From: JACDAE01 sp963744875
GTDB lineage: Bacteria; Chloroflexota; Ktedonobacteria; Ktedonobacterales; Ktedonobacteraceae
Length of the DNA stretch: 64,000 nucleotides
Assembly: GCA_963744875.1 (NCBI GenBank)
Contig: CAVUVQ010000011.1
Coordinates: forward strand, 186,001-250,000
Reading direction: 5' to 3'
Shown piece after piece: positions 55,447 through 64,000 of this stretch (positions are counted from its first letter, which is position 1; the number at the start of each line of letters is the position of its first letter). Made by a program: the position numbers and the translations under genes. Below the pieces are notes generated by a model that worked only from the letters and a program-made list of their open reading frames with translations, was not told the DNA's origin and searched no databases.

Positions 55447-55809
55447 ATGGAAAAAATGGCATGGTGTGCGAGTCGGGGGAAATACATTTCTAGTCAGGGG
55501 CAAGGACATTATTACACACGATTGGAGGATGTAACAGTCATCGAAGTTCATCCTGATGTATACCAACAACAATTTCATGTCTATCTTCAGCATCTTGGGG
55601 TGAAACCCACGACCTTTACCGAAATCATTGCACGGGCAGAGCAAGAATGGAATACATTTTGTCAGGTTATGAGTGCATTCGATGAGGACGTGGATCAATG
55701 GAGGGAAAAGGCATCAACGCAAGGGGTGATGGTTATTCCTCCTACACTCCCTCCTTCTGTGGAAAATGGAGAACGGAGAAAAGCAAGGGAGGAAAAAAGC
55801 CATGCATGA
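55447..55809 (+). CDS. Hypothetical protein
   Basis: A 120-residue protein. It has MEKMAWCASRGKYISSQGQG, a hydrophobic strand (LEDVTVIEVHP), and ARAEQEWNTFCQVMSAFDED. The motif QEWNTFCQVM recurs, loosely, in the end of the preceding methyltransferase (REWNTFQMTYEVYF), so the two may share a short C-terminal unit. GGAGGAAC lies just before the ATG. The stop overlaps the next gene. Confidence 0.55.
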   Translation: MEKMAWCASRGKYISSQGQGHYYTRLEDVTVIEVHPDVYQQQFHVYLQHLGVKPTTFTEIIARAEQEWNTFCQVMSAFDEDVDQWREKASTQGVMVIPPTLPPSVENGERRKAREEKSHA

Positions 55810-56092
55810 TCTTGAACAAATACGTGATATTGTCATTCTTTGTCATAGTAGTGTGCTCAACGAACTCACGAAGACACTAGAAACGATCACAAATGCATTA
55901 GAAGAGCAGGTGGATGTGTTGTCGAATGGATTCACCACACGCTATGGCATCGGTATTATTGTTCTTGAGTGTCACGGACCAATTCCACTTGCACTAGAGC
56001 ACGAACTGAAAAGTAATACGCTTCTCACCGACTATGTAAGTTATTTTGTTCCAACCTATGACAGCCTGGAAGAAGCATCCAGAAAGGTGTAA
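55802..56092 (+). CDS. Hypothetical protein
   Basis: A 96-residue protein of unknown family with a helical first half (SSVLNELTKTLETITNALEE) and strands GIGIIVLECHGPIPL and DYVSYFVPTYDSLEE. The ATG overlaps the end of the previous gene. GGGAGG lies about nine bases upstream. It belongs to the 54043-56823 cluster. Confidence 0.6.
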   Translation: MHDLEQIRDIVILCHSSVLNELTKTLETITNALEEQVDVLSNGFTTRYGIGIIVLECHGPIPLALEHELKSNTLLTDYVSYFVPTYDSLEEASRKV

Positions 56093-56095
56093 TTC

Positions 56096-56823
56096 ATGTT
56101 TTCCAAAACGCTCTTTGACGGGTTCGTCCATTCCTTTCTGCTCAAACCATTACTCGTTGCAGGAAAAGCAATGGAGTATTATGGTCTGCGTGACGGGCAT
56201 GAGTATGATTTTTGATTCCGCGTGACGAATTTCGTTCCCTGCGGAGGAATGTGCAAATCGAGGTATTGACCAATGCATTCGGAGATGCCTGGATACGGAT
56301 CGGGGACTACCAGTTCTATGAAAGCCAGTTCGGCTTTTCCTATTTCCATTTGGAACGGGATGCCATTGATCAGCAAGATTACCTGGTCGCCCATCCTGGC
56401 TTCCTGCTCTTTCTGAGTACAATGCGGCTTATTCATGAGCGTGACCATCAGCAGGTCAGAGTGGATATGCTCTTGCTCATGTATCAGTTGGGGGTGTTAC
56501 CGTTAGAACTGCAACCGTCGCCAGCCGAGAGCGAACCCTCTCAGACTCCTGTCGATCTTGATGCCACATTTGAGACAGTGAACGAAATTACAGTGACGCG
56601 ATTCCTGCCAGAAGTGCAAGCGTTGCTCGTGCAGCATGGATGTACAATTGATGGGCAAGAGAGTGAACATATTCGTGTGATCTTTCCTGAGAAGACACAA
56701 CGGCAACTTCTTCTTCCCCCTACGGCAATAGAGCGCTATCGCATTGTGTTTTCGGACGGGCTGGAACTCCGGCATGAGATAGATAGGACACGAGAGATAA
56801 GCCTGCTTTCTGTTGTGCTTTAA
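56096..56823 (+). CDS. Hypothetical protein, frameshifted in a T5 run
   Basis: The first 39 codons read MFSKTLFDGFVHSFLLKPLL then VAGKAMEYYGLRDGHEYDF and stop at 56213-56215. One base out, a frame of 203 codons begins at IPRDEFRSLRRN and continues to 56823. Adding one T to the T5 run at 56209-56213 joins them as one 242-residue protein. AAAGGTG precedes the ATG. It has no recognised domain; the middle is strand-rich (DAWIRIGDYQFYESQFGFSY). A strong terminator follows at 56851, closing the cluster. Confidence 0.6.
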
Positions 56824-56850
56824 GGGAAAATATACGACAATGTTTCGATC

Positions 56851-56895
56851 TTAAAGGAGGTACACGTGAGCGCAGACCTCCTTTAAACTCTTTTT
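56851..56895 (+). terminator. Rho-independent terminator closing the methyltransferase cluster
   Basis: TTAAAGGAGGT pairs with ACCTCCTTTAA around a 14-base loop, and five T residues follow at 56891. It lies 28 bases after the last stop codon. Confidence 0.85.
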
Positions 56896-56976
56896 ACCTC
56901 TTCTCTCAGTCTCAGTTACGACCACAAGAGAAGATTTTCAGAGGAACGTCAATATATCACCACGTTCTCAAGACCC

Positions 56977-57123
56977 TGGAAACCACATTAGGAGCCACCC
57001 GCTAAAATTGGGAGCCACTTACATGGAGCCAAATGGCACCCATGGGAACCACTCTTGTAATGGGAACCACCTCAGCGGAGCCAGAACCAGTATAGCAACA
57101 TGACATTTCAATCATGGGAGCCA
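56977..57123. repeat. Array of GGGAGCCAC-like motifs
   Basis: At least seven copies of the form (T)GGGA(G/A)CCAC occur on the plus strand: near 56977, 56990, 57009, 57024, 57043, 57061, 57077 and 57114. The spacing is about 13-25 bases. This resembles the multiple binding sites at the ends of Tn7-like or IS21-like elements. Confidence 0.7.
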
Positions 57124-57938
57124 GAAGATCAAATAAGCTACAAGCACCTCCAATCTGCGATGCGGCAAAGAAAATAGCACATCCCTATAATATGCCTCCC
57201 CCTCTTTTTTCCCATCTTATCAAAATCACTCCATGCCCAGAGAGAAATACCGCAGCTTTCTTCCTACAGAGATAGCCAGATTATGAATTTTCCCAAAACT
57301 GGATAGACAAGCAAAGACTTCCATAGATAAAGAGAGTAAGAGAAAAACAACTATATACGTTCATATACACTTAATTGAGCTTTACAAGTAATAAAAAGTG
57401 CATTATACTTTCTTCGTTGATTGAGGAAGTAGCTCTACCCTGACAGAGCCAGACCGATCCACTTTACGGATGACGAAGTAGTCCGCGTGCTGTTCTCAGC
57501 AATTGTGACCAGGCTTATTGCCTCGACTGTCTGTGCTCCGCGAGTCGAAATCATAGGGGTATCATCTCACCTCACTGGAAACAGCGAAAGAGATACATAA
57601 CCACCATTCTTGTCGTGCTCTCTTGTAAAACCTCACATGGAGTGCTACCTCTGGCGTCGGTGAGAGTCCTGCGCCAGAAACGGATTTTAGTTTCGTCGTG
57701 CCACCTTTGTAGGTATGTCTCACGTAGGTTGGTTTCCCATCCACCTGTTGGATGTTCGTTCGTCATCTCCGCGATATCCCCGCTTTCTTCATATAGGCAA
57801 GCTCGGTTATGTACGGATAAACACACGAAGTAGAAAATGAAATGATCGAGGAGCGTCGTCAGGTTCTACGGAATAGAGTAGCTTCGGAAAATTCTCACCT
57901 CTCTTATCGGCTTTTTATCGCAAAGAAAGGATCACGCT
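57124..57938. other. Long intergenic region before the recombinase
   Basis: About 800 bases with no supported gene. A minus-strand frame at 57562-57744 contains EVALHVRFYKRARQEWWLC, which has some transposase-like flavour, but no start, partner or catalytic motif is present. The stretch 57240-57420 is AT-rich. The recombinase attachment site, if any, may lie in this region. Confidence 0.4.
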
Positions 57939-58817
57939 ATGGGCAAGTCTAAAGGGATCATTTATGCCGCACTCGAACGGCTTGATGCGCTGATGGCACC
58001 AGGAGAAAAACGCTCGGAGGCCAAAGCACTTGCGCGTCAGGCTGGTCAAGCTCCCTGGACGTTTACCGATGGAAAAATGCATGCGTACCAGACCAGGACC
58101 ACCTACCAGCAACAGGTGATGCACTTCATCCAATGGTGCCGAACGGAATACGGTATCACACGGCTGGATCACCTGGATCCTCGGGCTGATGAGCTGGCTT
58201 CGAGGTATCTCACCGAGCGCATTGCTCAGGGCTATAGCGCCTGGACATTACAAACAGAACGCTCGGCTCTCCGGCTCTTTTTCTCGAACCGTCAGCTTGC
58301 CTCTGAGGTTATATTGCCACAGCGGAGACGTGAGCATATTATCCGCTCTCGTGGCCCGGCGGTGCGAGATGCACATATTCAACCCAAAAACTGGCTACCC
58401 TTAATCCACTTTTTACAGGCATGTGGGTTACGACGTGAAGAAGTTCGAGATCTCTATGTACGCGATGTCTATTCTCGCATGCGTGATGGGCAGTTGGTCA
58501 TTCATGTCTGCAAAGGAAAAGGCGGAAAAGAGCGCGAAGTGCCTGTCTTTCCTGGCCGTGAGCAGGCAGTTCTTCAGGTTATTGAGGGACGGGCAGCCGA
58601 TGAAAAAGTGTTTCCTCGCCTCCCAGGTGCGCTTGATATCCATGCTATTCGACGCACCTATGCCCAGGAGTTGTATGAATACATGGCCCAGCGCCCCTTA
58701 CCTCCATCAGAAGGACGGCTTCAGGCAACAGACTTCGACCGCACAGCGGCTGAGTATGTCACCAGGTGTTTGGGACATAACCGTATTAGCGTCATTTTCG
58801 GCCATTATATCCGCTAA
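57939..58817 (+). CDS. Tyrosine recombinase (integrase)
   Basis: A 292-residue phage/Xer-type recombinase. The N-terminal SAM-like core-binding domain spans about residues 50-130 (TYQQQVMHFIQWCRTEYGIT ... SAWTLQTERSALRLFFSN). The catalytic residues are Arg165 (GLRREEVR), Lys in KGKGGKER, His235-x-x-Arg238 (IHAIRRTYAQ), His280 (CLGHNR) and Tyr290 (FGHYIR), almost at the very end. The length is typical. AAAGGA precedes the ATG. It is followed 16 bases later by the helicase gene. Whether it integrates an element or resolves dimers cannot be told from the sequence. Confidence 0.87.
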   Translation: MGKSKGIIYAALERLDALMAPGEKRSEAKALARQAGQAPWTFTDGKMHAYQTRTTYQQQVMHFIQWCRTEYGITRLDHLDPRADELASRYLTERIAQGYSAWTLQTERSALRLFFSNRQLASEVILPQRRREHIIRSRGPAVRDAHIQPKNWLPLIHFLQACGLRREEVRDLYVRDVYSRMRDGQLVIHVCKGKGGKEREVPVFPGREQAVLQVIEGRAADEKVFPRLPGALDIHAIRRTYAQELYEYMAQRPLPPSEGRLQATDFDRTAAEYVTRCLGHNRISVIFGHYIR

Positions 58818-58833
58818 AAAAGAAAGAAGGGCA

Positions 58834-61676
58834 ATGATGAAAGCACAATTACTCAATCCACATTCAACAGATTTCGATAGCCTCATTACCGAGGGAATAG
58901 AGGCCGTCCGTGAGGCGATTGCTGATGGTCAACAAAACCATCAACGCTATCGAGCGGTTCAAGGGCAACCACAAACAGCCAGATCAGGAAATAGAACATA
59001 TACGTTTCAGCTTGAGGATGACTGGGAACCGCGTGCCAATACCGAGATACAGATTGAACTAGACACAGGTAATCCTGAACATACGATAACAGGAACTATT
59101 CTCTCGACACACAATAGGTCAATCACGCTTGTTACCGAGAGACCCCTTCCTCTCATAGCGCTCACGAAGATTACCATCTTTGAGGCGACGGTCTGGCTGC
59201 TCGAACGGCTCCTGAGTGCCCTGCACCTTCTACAAGAGCAGGGAGAAACCTCAGCACAGATGGGTGCAAAGACGTTTGGCCTTCTTCCCTGTCACGAAGC
59301 ACAAGGGCGTCGTCGAGCACATATCGCCACGTTTCTCCCAGACGCGGACCAGACACATGCTATTGAGGTTGGGATGGCAAGCGAACGACTCATTCTCGTT
59401 GGCCCACCAGGAACAGGTAAAACATCGGTCCAGTGTGCGCTTATTCTTGAACATCTACTTGCCGGGAAAACGATATTACTGGCGACACCCACTCATGTGG
59501 CTTTGGATAATGCGATGAAACGACTCAAACAGTACTGTGAACAAAGCGGAAATGCTGCTTTTATTAAGGAACATCAGGTCGTCCGGATAGGTTTGTCTAA
59601 AGATCTGGTTAGCAAAGACTATCAGGATATCACGCTTCAAGGAATCATCGATCAGCAACTGGGGGAACTGGCACAAGAGCGAGAAGCACTCCAGCAGGAG
59701 CAAAGCAATCTGGAAGCGACGCTTGCCCATCTTGCACGTAATCTGATGCCACAAAAACAGCGATGGAAGCAACGGAAAACCGCCATCCAGGTCCGTCTGG
59801 AGACAAATCGGCAGGAATACGCGACCTGTGAGATTCGTGAAAAACAGAGGCTCACAACTATCGAGACGCGACTTCATACTCTCCGCGAGGAACACCGTGA
59901 CAAGCAGGAACAGCAAAAAGCAGCAACACAGACCGCGCAGATGGCAATAACCCAGTTATCAATACAAAGTGCGACGTGCAAAGCCAGTGAGTTGGAGTTC
60001 CAGTCGAAGGAGAGAGAATTGGCCTCCTTTCACGCCAGTTCGTTTGTCGATCATCTTCTTGCTCGCTTGAGTGGGGTGACGGAGCAATCACTTATAGCAG
60101 AAAGAGAACTGGCCCAAATATGCCTGAAAGAAGCACAGCAGATAGTTACCACACACGAACAGCAGCGAAATACGGCCTATCTGCTCGTTTCCCAGTTAGG
60201 GACCCAGTTGCTTATACTTGAGCAAGAAGAAAAGCGCCTCTTGAGAGCACAGAAGCAAGAGACCGATGATGCAAAACACCTGCAGGTGCTGGTGGCAAGG
60301 ATCATTCAGGATGAACAACAGCTCCAGGCAGGGGAGACGGAAATGAGCCTGGCAGAAATGGAATTGATCAAGATACAACGTCGTTACAATCAAGTGATGA
60401 CGCGTCTCAACGAGATCGAAGATCAACAGCGTCTCGTGGTATCTCAAGTCATCGCCAATGCGAAAGTAATTGGAACGACCCTGACCGGAATTACTACCAG
60501 CCCTTATCTGCGAGGAAGACTTTTTGATGCTGTGCTGATAGACGAAGCGTCAATGGTCTCACTTGCTGTCGTACTGGTCGCTGCCGCGCGGGCTAGGAAG
60601 TCCGTCATGTTGTTTGGCGATCCCAATCAACTGTCTCCCATTGTTCAATTAAGGAACAAAAAAGCGATGTCGAGAGCTGCATATTGGCTGGGAACCAATC
60701 TCTTTTCGTACTTGCATGTAACACTAGAAGATGCCGACGCTAGAAGGAAGCAAGTGGTATTCCTCTCACAGCAATCACGGATGCTGCCTGAAATTGCGGC
60801 AACGGTCTCTCAGTTTATCTATGGCGGACGTTTGAAGAATCGCATGGCACCTGACCGCATCCCGCTTCAACTGGCACCTTCTCCCGCTTCGCCCCTATTG
60901 CTGATAGACACGAGCGATGTCGATCGTGGCAAAGGGAAAGAGGAGATCAAGCTGTGTCTGACAAAACAACCTCCGCGCAGCTCCTCAAAATATAACGAAT
61001 ATCATGTGACTGCGTTATGCGTTTGGTACGTCTTCTCCTTGCTCAACTTCCAGGTGGGGAGGAACCCATGATCGGGATCGTCACACCCTATGGAGCACAA
61101 AAGATACGGATACGCGTCGCATTACAAACCCTTGGCTTGCTCCACCGGGTCCATGTCGGAACAGTCCACAGCTTTCAGAGTGGGGAGTACCCCTGTATCA
61201 TCTTTGACACGACAGAAGGCCCAGGAGTTCCCATCAGGCAATTTACTTCGAATACGTGGGGGCGGGACGGTATGCCCCATGAGGCGACCAGGTTGCTCAA
61301 TGTTGCCCACTCACGCGCTCGTGATAAGCTGATCTACATCGCAAACGTGGATTACATCAATGAGCGATACCTCCCAGCAGGCAAAGCGCTATCGTCAGAG
61401 CCATCTGCTCACACACGTTATCAATTCTATCTGCGAACAAGAATATGTCGCTTCGCAACATTTATAGTGGTATATAGAAGTATTGATCCCTTACCACTCA
61501 TCTCCCTAATGGTCAAAGCGGTATTCTTAGATAGGTTGATCTTTTTGAGCGTCGCTGTAGGAAAACTTCATGACTCAATCCCTTGCCTTCAGTTTCTCGA
61601 AGATGTGTTTCCATATCTCGCCCTTGTTCTGCGCTCACACCAACTCTTAATGCAGGTGAGAAAGTATAATAACTGA
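58834..61676 (+). CDS. SF1 DNA/RNA helicase (UPF1/DNA2-like) with a coiled-coil insertion, frameshifted
   Basis: About 947 residues if one T is added to TTT at 61022-61024. The start at 58834 lies 16 bases after the recombinase. Walker A GPPGTGKT is at 190-197, motif Ia TPTHVALDNAM follows, motif II is DEAS near 570, GDPNQLSPI near 595 is motif III, and VGTVHSFQSGEYPCIIFDT and VAHSRARDKLIYI are motifs V-VI. A long coiled coil (about residues 270-470) is inserted between motifs Ia and II. Helicases of this layout occur in defence islands and in mobile elements. Before the shift the frame ends at 61071, and after it the conserved part ends near 61400; the last 90 codons to 61676 have unclear homology. 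Confidence 0.75.
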
Positions 61677-61851
61677 CTTAAGCAAAAGACAGTTTTGAAG
61701 AACAAAGACCGTGTTTGATATTTTTGAGAAAAGATCGTCTATTACTATGTGAGTTGAGTGGATTAGCTGATACTAGAGCAACTGTCGCACAAATGCTTGC
61801 ATGAAAAATCGCTAGCGTAACGATGGATTTAGCCTGGAAGAAAGGTCAAAT

Positions 61852-63186
61852 ATGGTATCTCAACCGTCATACACGATTGACCAAGCTCTCGAAGCCTTAG
61901 AGAAAATTTCAGCAAAGCCAGGAGAAGTCAATGGCACATTAGAGCATATTATTCGTACTGCACAGGAGTTTTTTAAGTCAGATATATGCACCATCTATGC
62001 ATTTAATCCTATCACGCAAGGCCTTATCTCGTCGAAAACTGTCGGTCGCTCTCTCAATGAGGTCTATGAGTTAAAACTTGATGGAAGAGAAACGGGAAGT
62101 ATTATCCAGCAGGTGCTACGAGACGGCTTACTGATAGTCAATGATGTGGGAGTCTTAGAGGAATATGATAGTGTTCTTCTGCCGCAGGAAGATATTTGCG
62201 CATTCATTAGCTTAGCATTGAGTAGCAAGAGTCGTAAAAGGCCGCTTGGTATTATTACCTTTTACTTCAAATATCCGCGTGAGTTTAGTGAGAATGATCT
62301 CGAAACATTTCGTGCGTATGTAAAATCGGCATCATTCTTGTTGCAAGCAACATGGCAAGAGTGTCACTATGAGGAAGTTGCACGCATCGGACAAAATATC
62401 AATCATCATCTTGCTACCCCAGAGGATATCTTTAGAGAATTGAATTCATTTATTAAGAATATACTAGATGAAAGCCATACTCTTTTATTAGCTGTGTATC
62501 ACCAACAGACCGGATTGATAGGTTTTTATAGAGAAGAAGCAGGGCGTTTGATAACAATGAACGAACTTATGGGAGGTGCCTGTGAGTATGTTATAAACAC
62601 ACAAAAGTCGATACATATTCAACAATTAAGCAAGGAAAGAGAACATCTGCCGTATCAAGTCATCAGAATACCAGAGACAGATGTCAATGAATCGCTTATT
62701 TTTGTACCAGTCACGCTACGTGGGGTGTCTCTTGGCGTTATCTCTATGCAGCATGCTTTACCCGATTCATATGACGAGAAAGATCTTTTTCTTCTCAGAT
62801 TGCTTGCAACCCATATAGCCCTCGCGCTCCATAATATGAATTTATACAATAATCTTCGTCGACTTAATGAGGCTGGGCGTTTGCTTACGCAGCAACCCGA
62901 CTCAGAACAAGCACTCTCAAAAACTGCACAACATATATTGGCCGCGACGAGTGCCGATGTTGTCGTACTCTATCCTTACGATGCGCGACTGCGACAATTC
63001 ATTTTACCTCCTGTTGTAGCAGGAGCAGTTCAAGCCGCCTCAATACATTCAATGTCTTCTAAACAACCTCTTGTTGCAGAACTTGTGCTGCGTAACGATA
63101 AAACAATTTTTGCAAAAGAAAGTGTTGATGTTTATAAGCAATTACAGGTTATAATAAAGCATAATAACTTTCAGAAGCGAGAATAG
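61852..63186 (+). CDS. Multi-GAF sensor protein, first part, ended by an in-frame TAG
   Basis: A 444-residue protein of at least two and a half GAF domains. The first GAF is near residues 15-165 (FFKSDICTIYAFNPITQGLI ... GVLEEYDSVLLPQEDICAFI). A second begins about residue 190 (DESHTLLLAVYHQQTGLIGF). A third starts near 365 (AATSADVVVLYPYDARLRQF) and is cut off at KRE by TAG 63184-63186. The next codon, ATG 63187, is in the same frame and continues the third GAF (MASVAVTTLRDRDEPVGVLY). The stop is thus a point nonsense change or a real boundary. GAF domains bind small molecules or bilins and feed a kinase or cyclase output, which lies beyond the window. Confidence 0.75.
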   Translation: MVSQPSYTIDQALEALEKISAKPGEVNGTLEHIIRTAQEFFKSDICTIYAFNPITQGLISSKTVGRSLNEVYELKLDGRETGSIIQQVLRDGLLIVNDVGVLEEYDSVLLPQEDICAFISLALSSKSRKRPLGIITFYFKYPREFSENDLETFRAYVKSASFLLQATWQECHYEEVARIGQNINHHLATPEDIFRELNSFIKNILDESHTLLLAVYHQQTGLIGFYREEAGRLITMNELMGGACEYVINTQKSIHIQQLSKEREHLPYQVIRIPETDVNESLIFVPVTLRGVSLGVISMQHALPDSYDEKDLFLLRLLATHIALALHNMNLYNNLRRLNEAGRLLTQQPDSEQALSKTAQHILAATSADVVVLYPYDARLRQFILPPVVAGAVQAASIHSMSSKQPLVAELVLRNDKTIFAKESVDVYKQLQVIIKHNNFQKRE

Positions 63187-64000
63187 ATGGCATCAGTTGC
63201 AGTAACCACGCTGAGAGATAGAGATGAGCCAGTAGGAGTACTCTATGTCAATTTTCATCATGCTCAGTATTTTGATGCAACACAAATGCTCTTGATAGAA
63301 GGTCTAGCTTCTTTTGCGGCTATTGCGGTTAGAAATGCCCAGGTTTATGGTAATTTAAATGTACGTCGCAGGACTGAACTAACGATACTCCAGAGTATTG
63401 ATCGGGAACTCAGCCGTATTCTGGAACTCGAACCCATTCTCAACAGTATTTTACAGGTAGCAAACGGACTACTCAAGGCAGAATATGCCTCGATTATGCT
63501 CTATAATCCTCAAACCCTCTTGCTCAAGACGACTGCTGTATTAGGGCCTAATGCAAATAATCGTTTGAATACAGCCATACATATGCAAGAGGCCAGAGGC
63601 ATTACAAGGTTAGTATTGAAGAATAAGCAGCCTGCTCTCGTCAATAATGTGAATGATCCCCACGTGCAAGACATTTACTACCGCTATAATGAAGATGTGA
63701 TTTCCGAGCTTGACGTACCTCTTCTTGATGGAGAAGAAGCTATAGGCGTACTCAATTTTGAGAGTACTCGAGTAGGAGCTTTTAGCGAGGAAGATAAGTC
63801 CTTCTTGCTCAATCTGGCTGGGCAAACGGTGCTTGCAATTAAAAACGCTCAATTATATGAGCGTGAAAGTAAACTTGCTGAAGAGCGTTTGGAGTCAGAG
63901 AAGCGAGCACTGTCAGCAGAAGAAATGAGTTCGCTTGGACAGCTTGCTTATGAGCTCACACATCGCGTGGGTAACGACCTGGGCCTGGTCGAATCCTACG
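63187..64000 (+). CDS. Continuation of the GAF sensor (partial, leaves the window)
   Basis: Starts with ATG right after the TAG and stays open to the right edge (271 codons). It completes the third GAF (VGVLYVNFHHAQYFDATQML) and holds a fourth (LKAEYASIMLYNPQTLLLKT ... EEAIGVLNFESTRVGAFSEE). The end reads SLGQLAYELTHRVGNDLGLV, the beginning of a HisKA-like or phospho-acceptor helix with a histidine. This suggests a histidine kinase output beyond the window. No ribosome binding site precedes the ATG, so it probably is not a separate gene. Confidence 0.7.
   Translation, partial: MASVAVTTLRDRDEPVGVLYVNFHHAQYFDATQMLLIEGLASFAAIAVRNAQVYGNLNVRRRTELTILQSIDRELSRILELEPILNSILQVANGLLKAEYASIMLYNPQTLLLKTTAVLGPNANNRLNTAIHMQEARGITRLVLKNKQPALVNNVNDPHVQDIYYRYNEDVISELDVPLLDGEEAIGVLNFESTRVGAFSEEDKSFLLNLAGQTVLAIKNAQLYERESKLAEERLESEKRALSAEEMSSLGQLAYELTHRVGNDLGLVESY

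Noticed and set aside
57562..57744. Minus-strand frame with EVALHVRFYKRARQEWW
   Set aside because: Transposase-like flavour but too short, with no catalytic motif or neighbour of the same kind.

Overview
The window reads as chromosome of a free-living bacterium with about 50% GC, most likely a Ktedonobacter-like Chloroflexota. This is an inference from gene style: proline-rich zinc-ribbon proteins with one membrane segment, a choice-of-anchor-D giant secreted protein, Xre-type regulators fused to TPR-like repeats, many insertion sequences, and dispersed palindromic intergenic repeats. No rRNA or taxonomic marker decides it.

Positions 1-26400 are mostly housekeeping. They hold a xylulokinase, Nudix hydrolase, endonuclease III-like glycosylase, a sialate/lactate-type MFS transporter with an upstream SDR dehydrogenase, a 1566-residue secreted protein, Lon protease flanked by two zinc-ribbon membrane proteins, release factor 2 with its classic programmed +1 frameshift, a primary-type sigma factor, and the cluster zinc-ribbon/ftsY/accD/accA followed by tRNA-Leu(CAA). 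Four members of a palindromic repeat family built around GGTAGGGACCCG or a related core sit between these genes.

Positions 26600-35500 are a decay zone: an IS630 remnant, two paralogous alpha/beta hydrolases (one truncated), a HEAT-repeat relic, an AlbA_2/RecG-like regulator with a 12-bp tandem repeat upstream, a J-domain relic, and an IS3-family element that cuts off the end of a cysteine-containing protein. Positions 35500-44900 carry accessory genes: an HNH endonuclease, a macro-domain gene coupled to a PD-(D/E)XK-like gene, an amidohydrolase, an Imm1-type immunity gene and a DUF1963-like gene. Positions 45000-57000 hold Xre/TPR regulators, two paralogous 80-residue proteins, an IS21-family element that splits one Xre/TPR gene and carries an extra HTH gene, and a five-gene cluster with a methyltransferase. 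The end holds a tyrosine recombinase next to an SF1 helicase and a multi-GAF sensor that leaves the window.

A theme runs through the window. At least nine genes, including the likely essential accA and the repair gene nth, become full-length family members if one base is added or removed, usually in a short homopolymer run. This points to indel errors in the source assembly, though real decay is plausible for the accessory genes. All functions are from reading the sequence; no database search was run.
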